This document shows, in pieces, positions 17,791-27,204 of a stretch of 64,000 bases of DNA. The translations under genes and the position numbers were made by a program. Every line of letters starts with the position of its first letter. Positions within the stretch are counted from its first letter, which is position 1. The notes beneath the pieces are model-generated. The model saw nothing but the letters and a program-made list of their open reading frames with translations, searched no databases and was not told the DNA's origin. The DNA comes from Sphingopyxis indica (GTDB lineage Bacteria; Pseudomonadota; Alphaproteobacteria; Sphingomonadales; Sphingomonadaceae): assembly GCF_900188185.1 (NCBI RefSeq), contig NZ_FZPA01000004.1:1-64000 (forward strand), written 5' to 3'.

Positions 17791-18741
17791 CTAGTCATCG
17801 CTCAACGCCGGCGCGATCCACGCCGACAGGATCAGCTGCGCCATATGATAGACGAGGATCGGCAGCAGCACCATGCCGGCCGTCGCGGACGGAAAGAGCG
17901 TCGCGGCGAGCGGCGCGCCGACCGCGAGGCTCTTTTGCGCGCCCGAGAAGAGCAGCGTGATGCGATCGGCGCGAGCGAGCGCCAGCAGGCGCCCGAGCAT
18001 CCAGGCGCCGCCGAACGCGAGCGCGAGCAGGATCGCCACCGCGCCGAAGACGATCGCGATCTCGCGCGCGTCGAGCAGGTGCCAGATGCCGCCGACGACC
18101 GCCGCCGAAAAGGCGACATAGACCGCGGTGGCGATCGCGCTGCGATCCATCAGCGTGGCGAGGCCGCGATGCGCGACGACCCATGGGCGCAGCCAGCGCT
18201 GGACGAGCTGACCGGCGATGAAGGGCAGGAGCAGGATGGCGACGATGCGCAGCGCCGCCGCGCCGTGGATTTCGCCGGCGCTGCCCGCGAGCAGCGCGAA
18301 CAGCAAGGGCGAGAGGATCACACCGGCAAGGTTGAGCAGCGCCGCCGCGACGACGCTCGCGGCGACATTGCCGCCCGCCATCGAACTCGCCGCGGTCGCC
18401 GATTGCACCGTCGAGGGCAGGATGCCGAGAAAGAGAAAGCCGAGCGCGAGCGTTGCCGGCAGGAAGAGGGCGGCGAGCGCGTGCGCACATGCACCGAGCA
18501 GCGCCATCGCGCCGAAGCAGAAGGCGAAGGCGCCGCCCTGCAGCTTCCAGTTGCGGATGCCGTGAAGAACCTCGTCGCGCGGCAGGCGCACGCCGTTGAG
18601 GAAGAAGAGCAGCACGATCGCGGCGGTCGAAATGCCCTGCGCGACGGGAACGGCGGCTCCGCGCACCGGCAGCAGGCTGGCGAGCAGGATCGTCGCGAGC
18701 AGCACGGGGACGAAACGGTCGGGAAAGAGGCGCGCGAGCAT
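17791..18741 (-). CDS. Bile acid:sodium symporter family transporter
   Basis: This 316-residue integral membrane protein has about ten hydrophobic helices and no signal peptide. It matches the bacterial SBF-like branch of the BASS superfamily (start MLARLFPDRFVPVLLAT; LPSTVQSATAASSMAGGNVAASV at ~130, where the discontinuous helix with Na+ site lies; FSGAQKSLAVGAPLA near 270). It probably co-transports an organic anion with sodium; the substrate is unknown. ATG 18741 is preferred over upstream starts that would run into the divergent MtnN gene. It lies 104 bp upstream of telA and may be transcribed separately. Confidence 0.82.
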   Translation of the reverse strand: MLARLFPDRFVPVLLATILLASLLPVRGAAVPVAQGISTAAIVLLFFLNGVRLPRDEVLHGIRNWKLQGGAFAFCFGAMALLGACAHALAALFLPATLALGFLFLGILPSTVQSATAASSMAGGNVAASVVAAALLNLAGVILSPLLFALLAGSAGEIHGAAALRIVAILLLPFIAGQLVQRWLRPWVVAHRGLATLMDRSAIATAVYVAFSAAVVGGIWHLLDAREIAIVFGAVAILLALAFGGAWMLGRLLALARADRITLLFSGAQKSLAVGAPLAATLFPSATAGMVLLPILVYHMAQLILSAWIAPALSDD

Positions 18742-18805
18742 CGAATGCAGCGATGGCGCGCACTTCGCGGCTTGGCAAGCGGCGAAGGGACGATAGAGAG
18801 ACGCC

Positions 18806-19462
18806 ATGGCCGCCATCCTGATCCTCGCCGCGCTCCCCGAAGAGGCCGATGCCCTGTTCCCCGGTGCGGGTGCGCGCGAGGACGGCGTCTTCGCCCTCCG
18901 CCGGCTTGCCGCACACGGTCACGCCGTCGCGATTGCGGTCTGCGGGCTCGGTAAGGTCAATGCGGGGCTCGCCGCGGGGCTGCTGGGCGACGACGCCGGC
19001 CTCTTGCTGATGAGCGGCACCTGCGGCGCGCTCGGCGGGACCGCGCCCGGCGCCTATTGGATCGCCCAGGCGGTGCAGCATGATTATGGCGCGGTGCATC
19101 CGGGCCTCTTTCGCCGCTATCGCGCCGGCGACTGGCCGATGGGCGATGCGGGCGAAGCGCATTTCGCGGCGATGCCCGATCCCGGGCTCGGGCTGCCCCA
19201 CGCGCGCATCGCGAGCGGCGACAGCTTCGTCGCCTGCCCCGACGCCGCCGCCGACCTTGCGGCGAACCTCGGCGCGACGCTGGTCGACATGGAGGTGGGC
19301 GCGGTAGCGCAAGCCGCCGCGCGGCTCGGCAAGCCTTGGGGCGCGATCAAGGCAGTCACCGACGAAGCCAACGGCAAGAGCGGCGGCGATTTCCAGGCGA
19401 ACCTGGAGCGCGCGGCGCGGCTTGCGGCGGTCCAGGTCGAACGGCTGATCGAACGGATCTGA
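18806..19462 (+). CDS. mtnN: MTA/SAH nucleosidase-like purine phosphorylase family protein
   Basis: This 218-residue protein has the nucleoside phosphorylase fold with SGDSFVACP, VDMEVGAVAQAA (the Met-Glu pair that binds ribose) and the catalytic Asp in KAVTDEANG, as in 5'-methylthioadenosine/S-adenosylhomocysteine nucleosidases. It would salvage methylthioadenosine or SAH in the cytoplasm. Other branches, such as hopanoid-associated phosphorylases, share these motifs, so the exact substrate is probable rather than proven. Its TGA (19460-19462) abuts the stop of the convergent cydB (19463) with no spacer. Confidence 0.75.
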   Translation: MAAILILAALPEEADALFPGAGAREDGVFALRRLAAHGHAVAIAVCGLGKVNAGLAAGLLGDDAGLLLMSGTCGALGGTAPGAYWIAQAVQHDYGAVHPGLFRRYRAGDWPMGDAGEAHFAAMPDPGLGLPHARIASGDSFVACPDAAADLAANLGATLVDMEVGAVAQAAARLGKPWGAIKAVTDEANGKSGGDFQANLERAARLAAVQVERLIERI

Positions 19463-20470
19463 CTATTCGTAGCTGAGATGCGTCGCCTTGCCGCGGAAAA
19501 TCCAGTGGGCGAGGATCGAATAGCCGAGGATCACCGGCAACACGACGAGCGCGCCGACGAGAATGATCGTCAGCGATTCGGGCGCCGCCGCTGCCTGCCA
19601 GATGTCGAGCCGGTCGGCGATCAGATAGGGATAGAAGCTATAGGCGATGCCGACGAAGCCGAGCGCGAACAGAATTCCCGCGGTCGCGAGCGGCACCCAC
19701 GACAGTGCGTCCCCTTCGCGCAAAGGGCGGCGCAGGAAGATCGCGAGACCGACGAACAGCGTCGCCGCGGCGATCGGGATCGGCAGCAGCGCAATGATTT
19801 CGGGAAGGTGGAACCAGCGGTCGAAGATGCGCGTCGACAGCAGCGGTGTCGCGATCGAAATGACCGCCATCGCGAGCGCGGTCGCCCACAGCGTAACCTG
19901 GGCCCAGCGCACGGCGCGTTTCTGAAGCTCGCCTTCGACCTTGTAGACCAGCCAGCAGGCGCCGACGAACAGATAGCCCGCGACGAGGCCGAGCGCGGCG
20001 AGCAGGCAGAAGAGCACCGACGCAAGGCTCTGGTCGAAGCCAAGGACATAGGCGCCGAGCATATAGCCCTGGCACAGAGCGGCGAGCAGCGAGCCTGCGA
20101 AGAAGGCGTCGTCCCAGCGCTGCCTGTGGCCGGGCGCAGCCTTGGCTCGAAACTCGAAGGATACGCCGCGCAGGATCAGCGCGATCAGCATCAGCGCGAC
20201 GGGCAGGTAGAGCTGGGTCAGGATCAGTCCGTGCGCGACCGGGAAGGCGACGAGCAGCAGCCCGATGCCGAGCACCAGCCAGGTCTCGTTCGCGTCCCAG
20301 AAAGGCCCGATCGAGGCGATCATCAGGTCGCGATTCGCCCCCGTCTCGAGCCGCGTCAGCATGCCGACGCCAAGGTCGTAGCCATCGAGGATGACATAAA
20401 GGAGGATCGCGAGGCCCATCAGCCCGGCAAAGATCACGGGCAGCCACCAGGGGTCGAACAAGGGCGTCAT
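19463..20470 (-). CDS. cydB: Cytochrome bd-type (CIO) quinol oxidase subunit II
   Basis: This 335-residue protein has about eight transmembrane helices and starts LPVIFAGLMGLAILLYVILDGYDLG, with the family motif GPFWDANETWLV near residue 58. It pairs with CydA in the inner membrane to reduce O2 with quinol. The start ATG 20470 overlaps the cydA stop by 4 bp, confirming the start and coupling. No small cydX-like gene follows, because the convergent mtnN stop is immediately adjacent. Confidence 0.93.
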   Translation of the reverse strand: MTPLFDPWWLPVIFAGLMGLAILLYVILDGYDLGVGMLTRLETGANRDLMIASIGPFWDANETWLVLGIGLLLVAFPVAHGLILTQLYLPVALMLIALILRGVSFEFRAKAAPGHRQRWDDAFFAGSLLAALCQGYMLGAYVLGFDQSLASVLFCLLAALGLVAGYLFVGACWLVYKVEGELQKRAVRWAQVTLWATALAMAVISIATPLLSTRIFDRWFHLPEIIALLPIPIAAATLFVGLAIFLRRPLREGDALSWVPLATAGILFALGFVGIAYSFYPYLIADRLDIWQAAAAPESLTIILVGALVVLPVILGYSILAHWIFRGKATHLSYE

Positions 20471-21855
20471 GCGGCGGGGTCCTCGAGCGGTTCGGCGGGG
20501 CCTTGCGCGACGCCGGGAAGCGGAAACATCGGCTTGCCGCCGGGGGCGCGGCGGCCGAGCCCGGCGAGGCGATAGAGCACCGCGACATAGGCGGTGAGCA
20601 GCACGGCATAGACCGCCAGATAGAGCGCGAGCGAGGTGGTCACCATCGCGGAGCCCGTCGGGCCGACCGCGTCGGCGGTGCGCAGCACCCCGGTGACGAG
20701 CCACGGCTGACGCCCGATCTCGGTCACATACCAGCCCGCGAGCGTCGCGAGCCAGCCCGCGAAGGTCATGGCGACGAGGCCGCGCGCATAGCAGCGCGGC
20801 AGCCCGTCGACCCCGCGCCGCCGGATCAGCCACGCGCCGCTCCACGCGACCAGGAGCATGAGCACGCCGAGCCCGACCATCAGGCGAAAGCCCCAGAAGA
20901 TCGGCGCGACCGGGGGATGATTGCCCGCATAGTCGTTGAGCCCGGGAACGACGCCTTCGGCATGGTGCTTGAGGATCAGGCTTGCGCCCGACGGAATCCC
21001 GATCTCGGCATGGTTGGTGCGCGCCGCCTCGTCGGGGAGCGCAAAGAGCAGAAGCGGCGCATTGGGCTGGGTTTCCCAATTGGCTTCCATCGCCGCGACC
21101 TTTTGCGGCTGGTGCGCAAGCGTGTTGAGCCCGTGCTGGTCGCCGACGAAAATTTGCACCGGGATCAGGATCGCAGCCGCATAGACCGCAGCCTTCAGCG
21201 TCCGCCGCACGCCTTCGCCGCCGCCGTCCTTCAGCCAGCGCCACGCGCTCATCCCGGCGATCAGGAAGGCGACGGTCAGCGCCGAGGCGAGCAGCATGTG
21301 GGCCAGGCGATAGGGCATCGAGGGGTTGAAGACGATCGCCCACCAGTCGGTCGCATGGACGACGCCGCCCCGAATCTCAAACCCCGCCGGAGTCTGCATC
21401 CAGCTGTTCAGGGCGATGATCCAGAAGGCCGAGAGCGTCGTGCCCCCTGCAACGAGGACCGTCGCCAGCGTGTGCACCCAATTGGGCACGCGGCTGAAAC
21501 CGAACAGCATGATGCCGAGGAAAACCGCCTCGAGGAAGAAAGCGGTGAGCACTTCATAGGCGAGCAGGGGGCCGGCGACATTGCCGACGCGTTCCATATA
21601 GCCCGGCCAGTTGGTCCCGAACTGAAAGCTCATCGTGATGCCCGAGACGACACCCATCGCGAAGCTCAGCGCGAAGACCTTCACCCACAGGCGATAGGCG
21701 TCCATCCACGCGGCATCGCCGCTGCGGTTATAGGCGAGCTTGAAGCCGAGCAGCGCCCAGCCGAGCGCGATCGTGATCGTCGGGAAAAGGATATGGAAGC
21801 TGATGTTCGCGGCGAACTGGATGCGCGCGAGCATCAGCGGGTCGAGTCCGTCCAT
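20467..21855 (-). CDS. cydA: Cytochrome bd-type (CIO) quinol oxidase subunit I
   Basis: This 462-residue subunit carries all haem ligands: His21 (NISFHILFP), the His in LAHMLLASALTVAFL, and the Met in FRLMVGLGVLML. GRQPWLVTGVLRTADAV is the quinol-site signature. The Q-loop is short and there is no C-terminal insertion of the E. coli type, so this is the cyanide-insensitive-oxidase (CioA) form. It supports respiration at low O2 or under stress. It is divergent from bipA with a 193-bp gap, where I see no clear FNR/Anr box. No cydDC genes are nearby. Confidence 0.93.
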   Translation of the reverse strand: MDGLDPLMLARIQFAANISFHILFPTITIALGWALLGFKLAYNRSGDAAWMDAYRLWVKVFALSFAMGVVSGITMSFQFGTNWPGYMERVGNVAGPLLAYEVLTAFFLEAVFLGIMLFGFSRVPNWVHTLATVLVAGGTTLSAFWIIALNSWMQTPAGFEIRGGVVHATDWWAIVFNPSMPYRLAHMLLASALTVAFLIAGMSAWRWLKDGGGEGVRRTLKAAVYAAAILIPVQIFVGDQHGLNTLAHQPQKVAAMEANWETQPNAPLLLFALPDEAARTNHAEIGIPSGASLILKHHAEGVVPGLNDYAGNHPPVAPIFWGFRLMVGLGVLMLLVAWSGAWLIRRRGVDGLPRCYARGLVAMTFAGWLATLAGWYVTEIGRQPWLVTGVLRTADAVGPTGSAMVTTSLALYLAVYAVLLTAYVAVLYRLAGLGRRAPGGKPMFPLPGVAQGPAEPLEDPAA

Positions 21856-22048
21856 CGCTGTCGTCCCCTGTCGTCAGATCGCATCCATTCCTTAGCACAA
21901 GGCGCGCCGCGGGCGAACTTGGACAAATCGCCCGAGGGCCAAGCGGGCCCGCCGGCAATTTTGTTGCGGCGCAGCGGCGCTTCTGTTAGGGGCGCGGCCG
22001 ATTGCGGCGCCTGTTGCGCCGCTGTGCTCCCAAAAGGCCGAAACCCGC

Positions 22049-23881
22049 ATGTCTCTGCGCAATATCGCCATCATCGCGCACGTCGATCATGGCAAGACCA
22101 CCCTCGTCGACCAGCTCTTCCGCCAGTCGGGCACCTTCCGCGAAAACCAGCGCGTCGAAGAAAGAGCGATGGATTCCAATGACTTGGAGAAAGAGCGCGG
22201 GATCACCATCCTCGCCAAATGCACCAGCGTCGAGTGGGGCGAGGGCGACCTGGCGACGCGGATCAACATCGTCGACACGCCGGGCCACGCCGACTTCGGC
22301 GCCGAGGTCGAGCGCATCCTGTCGATGGTCGATGGCGTCATCCTGCTCGTCGACGCCGCCGAAGGTCCGATGCCGCAGACCAAGTTCGTCACCGGCAAGG
22401 CGCTCGCGCTCGGCCTGAAGCCGATCGTCGTCGTCAACAAGATCGACCGCAGCGACGCCCGCCCCGCCGAAGTGCTCGACGAGGTGTTCGAGCTGTTCCT
22501 CACCCTCGACGCGAGCGACGAACAGCTCGATTTTCCCATACTTTACGCCTCGGGCCGCGCGGGCTTCGCCTCGCCCGATCCGGAGGCGCGCGAAGGCGAC
22601 CTGACGCCGCTGTTCGAGACGATCGTGAATCATGTCCCGACCCCCGGCCTCGACGAGAGCGGCCCCTTCACCTTCCTCGCGACGCTGCTCGACCGCGACA
22701 ATTTCATCGGCCGCGTGCTGACGGGCCGCGTCCAGTCGGGGACGGTCAAGGTCAACCAGCCGATCCATGCGATCGACATGGACGGCAAGGTCATCGAGAC
22801 CGGCCGCGCATCGAAGCTGCTCGCCTTTCGCGGGCTCGACCGCGTTCCCGTCGAGGAAGCCCGCGCGGGCGACATCGTCGCGATCGCGGGGCTGACCAAT
22901 GCGACCGTTGCGAACACCATCGCCGACACGAGCGTCAGCGAACCGATCGCCGCGCAGCCGATCGACCCGCCGACGCTGTCGATGCGCTTCGCGGTCAATG
23001 ATTCGCCGATGGCGGGGCGCGAGGGCAGCAAGGTGACGAGCCGCATGATCCGCGACCGCCTGCTCCGCGAGGCCGAAACCAACGTCGCGATCCGCATCAC
23101 CGAAAGCGCCGACAAGGACAGCTTCGAGGTCGCGGGCCGCGGCGAGTTGCAGCTCGGGGTGCTGATCGAAACGATGCGCCGCGAGGGCTTCGAACTCGGG
23201 ATCAGCCGCCCGCGCGTGCTGTTCCAGACCGACGAGAGCGGTCAGCGCACCGAACCCTATGAAACCGTCGTCATCGACGTCGACGACGAACATTCGGGCA
23301 CGGTCGTCGAGAAGATGCAGATCCGCAAGGCCGAACTCACCGACATGCGCCCCTCGGGCGGCGGCAAGACGCGCATCACCTTCAGCGGGCCGAGCCGCGG
23401 CCTGATCGGCTATCATGGCGAATTCCTGTCCGACACGCGCGGCACCGGGATCATGAACCGGTTGTTCGAGAAATATGGCCCCTACAAGGGCGCGATCGAG
23501 GGCCGCAAGAATGGCGTCCTCATCTCGAACGGCGCGGGCGAAGCGGTCGCCTATGCGCTCGGCCCCCTGGAAGAGCGCGGCATCCTCTTCGTTTCGCCCG
23601 GCGAGGCGCTTTATGAAGGGATGATCATCGGCGAGAATGCGAAGCCCGAGGACCTCGAGGTCAACCCGATGAAGTCGAAGCAGCTCACCAACTTCCGCTC
23701 GACGGGCAAGGACGACGCGATCCGCCTGACGCCGCCGCGCCGCATGACGCTCGAACAGGCGATCGCCTATATCGACGACGACGAGATGGTCGAGGTGACC
23801 CCCGCGAACATCCGGCTGCGCAAGGCGATCCTCGACCCGCACGAGCGCAAGAAGGCGTCGCGGAAGAAAGAGGCGGCGTAA
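22049..23881 (+). CDS. bipA: Ribosome-associated GTPase BipA/TypA
   Basis: This 610-residue translational GTPase has the G1 motif [12 protein letters not shown] (residues ~11-22), switch I region [14 protein letters not shown]3 [10 protein letters not shown]4 NKIDR, EF-Tu-like domain II and EF-G-like domains III and V, and the BipA-specific C-terminal region ([41 protein letters not shown]). It acts on the 50S subunit in ribosome assembly and stress adaptation. The length is normal. The C-terminal tail [10 protein letters not shown] is basic. It is followed by a paired palindrome and then rluE on the same strand. Confidence 0.95.
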   Translation: MSLRNIAIIAHVDHGKTTLVDQLFRQSGTFRENQRVEERAMDSNDLEKERGITILAKCTSVEWGEGDLATRINIVDTPGHADFGAEVERILSMVDGVILLVDAAEGPMPQTKFVTGKALALGLKPIVVVNKIDRSDARPAEVLDEVFELFLTLDASDEQLDFPILYASGRAGFASPDPEAREGDLTPLFETIVNHVPTPGLDESGPFTFLATLLDRDNFIGRVLTGRVQSGTVKVNQPIHAIDMDGKVIETGRASKLLAFRGLDRVPVEEARAGDIVAIAGLTNATVANTIADTSVSEPIAAQPIDPPTLSMRFAVNDSPMAGREGSKVTSRMIRDRLLREAETNVAIRITESADKDSFEVAGRGELQLGVLIETMRREGFELGISRPRVLFQTDESGQRTEPYETVVIDVDDEHSGTVVEKMQIRKAELTDMRPSGGGKTRITFSGPSRGLIGYHGEFLSDTRGTGIMNRLFEKYGPYKGAIEGRKNGVLISNGAGEAVAYALGPLEERGILFVSPGEALYEGMIIGENAKPEDLEVNPMKSKQLTNFRSTGKDDAIRLTPPRRMTLEQAIAYIDDDEMVEVTPANIRLRKAILDPHERKKASRKKEAA

Positions 23882-23900
23882 CTTCGCCCTGAAAGATGCG

Positions 23901-23989
23901 GTGTGCCCCCGCGAAGGCGGGGGCCCATCACCGGATGGTGCAAAATGGCACCGGCAGGAGATGGATCCCCGCCTTCGCGGGGATACACG
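23901..23989. repeat. Family A paired hairpin (REPIN-like), copy 1
   Basis: Two short hairpins lie in opposite orientation: CCCCCGC-GAAG-GCGGGGG at 23906-23923 and its inverted relative near 23967-23982. They are flanked by GTGTG/CCCAT and ATGGAT/TACAC ends, so the whole element is a larger inverted repeat of 89 bp. It lies 20 bp after bipA. Confidence 0.75.
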
Positions 23990-24139
23990 ATCAGGGAGAA
24001 ACGGCGGCGCTTGAACCTCGCCGGCGCGTGGCGCATTAAGGCTTCGCGTCAGCGGCGGGGAGTCGTCCGCCGCTCCGGTCCGATGCACGTCTGTCCTCCG
24101 CATCGGTTGGCGCGCCTTCACCCTGTGGAAGCCTGACCC

Positions 24140-24685
24140 GTGGCCCGCCTGATCCTCTTCAACAAGCCCTACGGCGCGCTGTCGCAATTCACCGACCGCG
24201 GCAGCGAGACCGCGCGCGCGACGCTGTCGGACTATATCGACGTGCCGGGGGTCTATCCCGCCGGACGGCTCGACCGCGACAGCGAAGGCCTGCTGATCCT
24301 GACCGACGACGGCGCGTTGCAGGCGCGCATTTCGTCGCCGCGGCACAAGATGCCCAAAACCTATCTGGTGCAGGTCGAGGGTGAGCCGGGCGCCGCGGCG
24401 CTCGCCGCGCTGCGCGCCGGCGTCGAGCTGAAAGACGGCCGCACCCGCCCCGCGCAGGCCCGCCGCATCGACCCGCCTGCCCTGTGGGATCGCGACCCGC
24501 CGGTGCGATACCGCAAGAGCGTGCCCGACGCATGGCTCGAACTCACCATCACTGAAGGCCGCAACCGCCAGGTCCGCCGGATGACCGCCGCGGTGGGGTT
24601 TCCGACCCTGCGGCTGGTGCGGTGGCGGATCGGGGCGTGGGAGATTGGGGATTTGGGGCTGGGGGCGTGGCGGGAGGTTGGTTGA
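24140..24685 (+). CDS. rluE: 23S rRNA pseudouridine synthase, RluE type
   Basis: This 181-residue RsuA-family synthase lacks the N-terminal S4 domain, as in RluE. The catalytic Asp is residue 45 in [12 protein letters not shown]. RluE-specific wording includes [14 protein letters not shown] at the N-terminus, [23 protein letters not shown] and [21 protein letters not shown]. It would isomerise one uridine in 23S rRNA (position 2457 in E. coli). The start is GTG at 24140. It is separated from the following DUF3883 gene by 43 bp on the same strand. Confidence 0.9.
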   Translation: MARLILFNKPYGALSQFTDRGSETARATLSDYIDVPGVYPAGRLDRDSEGLLILTDDGALQARISSPRHKMPKTYLVQVEGEPGAAALAALRAGVELKDGRTRPAQARRIDPPALWDRDPPVRYRKSVPDAWLELTITEGRNRQVRRMTAAVGFPTLRLVRWRIGAWEIGDLGLGAWREVG

Positions 24686-24728
24686 CGATGAACCTTTGCC
24701 GCCGTCCCAATTTCAGTATGATGGCGAT

Positions 24729-25571
24729 ATGAACGAGGGGCAGGAAGGCAAGGCGTGGTCGGACGCTGAGAACGACATGGTCGTAGCCGATTATTTTGCC
24801 ATGCTGGCGAAGGAATTGAGCGGTCAGCCCTTTGTCAAAGCGCATCATAATCAAACGCTCACCGAAACGATCGGACGTTCGAAGAAGTCGATCGAATATA
24901 AGCATATGAATATCAGCGCGGTGCTCGAACGCCTCGGGCTGCCACGCATCAAAGGCTATGCGCCGCTCGCCAATTTTCAGAACAGTCTGATCGACGCGAT
25001 CGAGCGGCAATTGTCCTTCGATTCATTGGTGCCGAACGTACCGGAAACGACGACCGGCGCGGTTGCCGTCAGCGACCGATCCTCTTTGTGGATCGGTCCT
25101 CCGCCTTCGGTGTCTCCTGACGATAGGAAGACTACCGATGCGCTCGACCGGCTGGTGCGCAAATTCGACCCAGCCGCACGCGATGCGCGCAATCGGCAGT
25201 TGGGACGGAGTGGAGAAGAACGTGTTTTCCACCATGAGCGCGAACTGCTCATCGCGGCGGGGCGCGAAGACCTTGCGCGAAAGGTCGAATGGACCTCGCA
25301 AGAGCGGGGCGATGGTGCAGGCTATGACATTGCTTCGTTCACGCCCGAGGGCGCATCGCGGCTGATCGAGGTCAAGACGACCAATGGGCCGGCAAAGACG
25401 CCCTTCTATATGAGCGAGAATGAGCGGCTGTTCAGCGAAGAACGGCCGGAAGCATTTCGCTTGATGCGCCTCCACGATTTTTCGACGCGGCCGAGCGGTT
25501 TCGAATTGCGGCCGCCGCTGGGTGATTTCCTTACTTTCCAACCGATCAATTATCGTGCGGCTCTGCGATGA
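24729..25571 (+). CDS. DUF3883 domain protein, putative nuclease-like
   Basis: This 280-residue protein has two parts. Residues 1-90 form a helical domain (WSDAENDMVVADYF, RSKKSIEYKHMNISAVLERLG) of a type I recall at the front of standalone restriction-like proteins. Residues about 160-255 are a DUF3883 domain with a PD-(D/E)xK-like core: Glu163/164, Asp200 (GDGAGYDI), Glu214-Val-Lys216 (RLIEVKTT), then PFYMSENE. It may be a DNA- or RNA-cleaving or binding protein, perhaps in defence; catalytic activity is inferred only from the D...ExK arrangement. It opens an AT-richer patch and is not near any recognisable helicase or methylase. Confidence 0.65.
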   Translation: MNEGQEGKAWSDAENDMVVADYFAMLAKELSGQPFVKAHHNQTLTETIGRSKKSIEYKHMNISAVLERLGLPRIKGYAPLANFQNSLIDAIERQLSFDSLVPNVPETTTGAVAVSDRSSLWIGPPPSVSPDDRKTTDALDRLVRKFDPAARDARNRQLGRSGEERVFHHERELLIAAGREDLARKVEWTSQERGDGAGYDIASFTPEGASRLIEVKTTNGPAKTPFYMSENERLFSEERPEAFRLMRLHDFSTRPSGFELRPPLGDFLTFQPINYRAALR

Positions 25572-25685
25572 TCGTGCGGAAATAATTGCATCCAGAGCGG
25601 ATTGGGTCGCCCGTCATTCTGCCGCTTTTTCTGCTATCATTGCTGTAGAAAATTCGATTGTGCCGGCCGGGTGAGCTGTTCCTTT

Positions 25686-25750
25686 CTTTGTGGCTTCGTG
25701 TCTTTGCGCGACACTAAAATAATCTCGCACAAAGACACGAAGCCACAAAG
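25686..25750. repeat. Family F inverted repeat
   Basis: Arms of 21 bp at 25686-25706 and 25730-25750 are exact inverted copies (beginning CTTTGTGGCTTCGTG), separated by 23 bp that include AT-rich ACTAAAATAAT. The flanking positions GCGCGA/TCTCGC extend the pairing imperfectly. It occupies the gap between the DUF3883 gene and the next small gene. It could act as a terminator-like structure or be a mobile palindrome. The rest of 25572-25790 shows nothing else. Confidence 0.7.
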
Positions 25751-25790
25751 AGACTGAGTCTGTCGCGCGTTCCTTTCTGGCACTGGATAG

Positions 25791-26171
25791 ATGGTTGGCT
25801 CGATGAAGTGGACGGTGTTCGAGTATCTTTATCGCGACGCCGACAATCACAAAGCATATGGAAAGGTCGCCCTTGAGGGCATCGTGAGCGACGAGCGTTG
25901 GAAAGCTGCGCTCTCCAAGCTCGACGAAGGCATCTATTTTGTCGCGGAACAGATCGGCCTACCCGCGCTTTGCGATCAGCTATTTCGTTGGAGCGGGAAT
26001 GCGCCGACCGATGCTGATCATTGCTGGCATGAGTTCATTTCAATCTCAATTGTGGATGAAGCTGACCTGCCGACTGCCATCCATAGGCGCGGCTCAACCG
26101 AACGGCTGGTTGAAAGGATTAGTGCTGCAGATGTCTGGAATATTTGGCTTTCGCCGAATGTCACATCATAG
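25791..26171 (+). CDS. Hypothetical protein in the accessory patch
   Basis: This frame encodes 126 residues, or 122 if translation begins at MKWTVFEYL (ATG 25803). The product is acidic, has no signal peptide or membrane segment, and I recognise no domain. It shows HCWHEFISISIVDEADLP near the middle. Base composition is lower in GC than the housekeeping genes around it, suggesting acquisition. Its end overlaps by 11 bp the far end of the convergent broken HEPN-like gene. No clear ribosome-binding site was found, so the assignment rests on frame length and codon pattern. Confidence 0.45.
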   Translation: MVGSMKWTVFEYLYRDADNHKAYGKVALEGIVSDERWKAALSKLDEGIYFVAEQIGLPALCDQLFRWSGNAPTDADHCWHEFISISIVDEADLPTAIHRRGSTERLVERISAADVWNIWLSPNVTS

Positions 26172-27078
26172 TCTCGGCGGATGTCGATGGGGAACGCAAG
26201 GTGCCGCTTGTCGGAGTTTCTAAGCCGGGGAATGAGCCGCTGGAAGACGGATTTCCCTGCTCATCGACGAGGGCAAACAGTAGCCGCAAGAAATATGCCG
26301 AGCATCGAAGGATATGCAGTGCCTCGTGCGGCGCATAGATTGTCTCGACGTGCATGGTCGCATTCCGCCAAGGGTTTCAGATAGCATCAAGGTGAGCATA
26401 CATCGCCTCAAAGGCGGCACCCTCCGATTCCGACACTCGTCCCTTAGGCGGCCACAGTTCATCGATGCGTTTACGGATGGAATTTAGGATAAACGCCCAG
26501 TTTTTCTCAGCCGGCTTTGTTGGATCTTCAATGCCGAGCCTTTTTGCGAGCGCCTTGATGGCGATTTCAAGCATGCGCATCGAATGAAAAACGGACGCCG
26601 TGTGGCGCCCCATCGCGATACATTTCGATGCTTCCTCCACCTCAAATGCCGCTGAAGGAAAAGCAACCGAAAATCCTTCAATTTCGATCAGCTCATCCGC
26701 ACTCTGCAACAAAACGGCGTCCTGAGAAGTTAGCGCGAGCATTTTAATCTCGATGAGGTGATCCGCAAATCGACTTTCGACCTCGTGGAGTCTCTGAGTT
26801 GAGACGCCTACCGTCAATCGACAAGGTTCTTCAGATAGAGCAACCCTCAGTCGCTGTGAAGCAATCACAGCTAAGCTGGCTCCAAGTATCTTGGCTTGCT
26901 CTTCAAAGCTTTCCAGTGGTGGGAGCATCATTTCCACACTGCTTGGGATAAGCGTCTGGTCCCTCGCTTCCCCAATTCCGGAAAATATCTGATGAACACG
27001 AGCGAGGTCGGTCGCAGCGGCGAGAAGTGCAGAGCTATCAATTTCCAGCATTTCGATCGTCTCACGATTGGGCCGCAA
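26161..27078 (-). pseudogene. HEPN-like protein gene interrupted by an in-frame TGA
   Basis: The reading frame runs from 27078 and meets a single TGA at 26377-26379 after 233 codons, directly after AMYAHLDAI. Reading on in the same frame gives NPWRNATMHVETIYAPHEA and a further ~70 residues to the stop at 26161. The combined text (EEASKCIAMGRHTASVFHSM, then LDAI-x-NPWRNATMHVE) is that of a conserved helical HEPN/DUF4145-like family, where an Arg normally stands at x (R-N-x-W-R-N is the nucleotide-binding/RNase-like motif). A CGA to TGA change explains it. Either a recent nonsense mutation, a sequencing error, or recoding. Role unknown; such proteins are often toxin-like or phage-linked. Confidence 0.7.
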
Positions 27079-27204
27079 GCCGAGCCGACCTTATCAATCT
27101 CTCGCAGAAGCGTAAAGAACAAATCATAAACAAAATCCTTTCCTACATTCCTCCAATCGGTCATACCCTAACGGGTTTGGTCTTGGGAAACGGGAGGGAC
27201 AGCC

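Noticed and set aside
19463..21343. A 626-codon version of cydB that would extend far upstream in the same frame
   Set aside because: The extension lies inside cydA in another frame and is Arg/Ala-rich noise. The ATG at 20470 overlaps the cydA stop by 4 bp and gives the normal CydB length.
23901..23989. Repeats considered as a CRISPR array
   Set aside because: The units are inverted, not direct, only two per locus, and there are no regular spacers or cas genes.
25686..25750. The inverted repeat considered as an attachment site or transposon end pair
   Set aside because: Nothing but 23 bp lies between the arms and no integrase or transposase is near.
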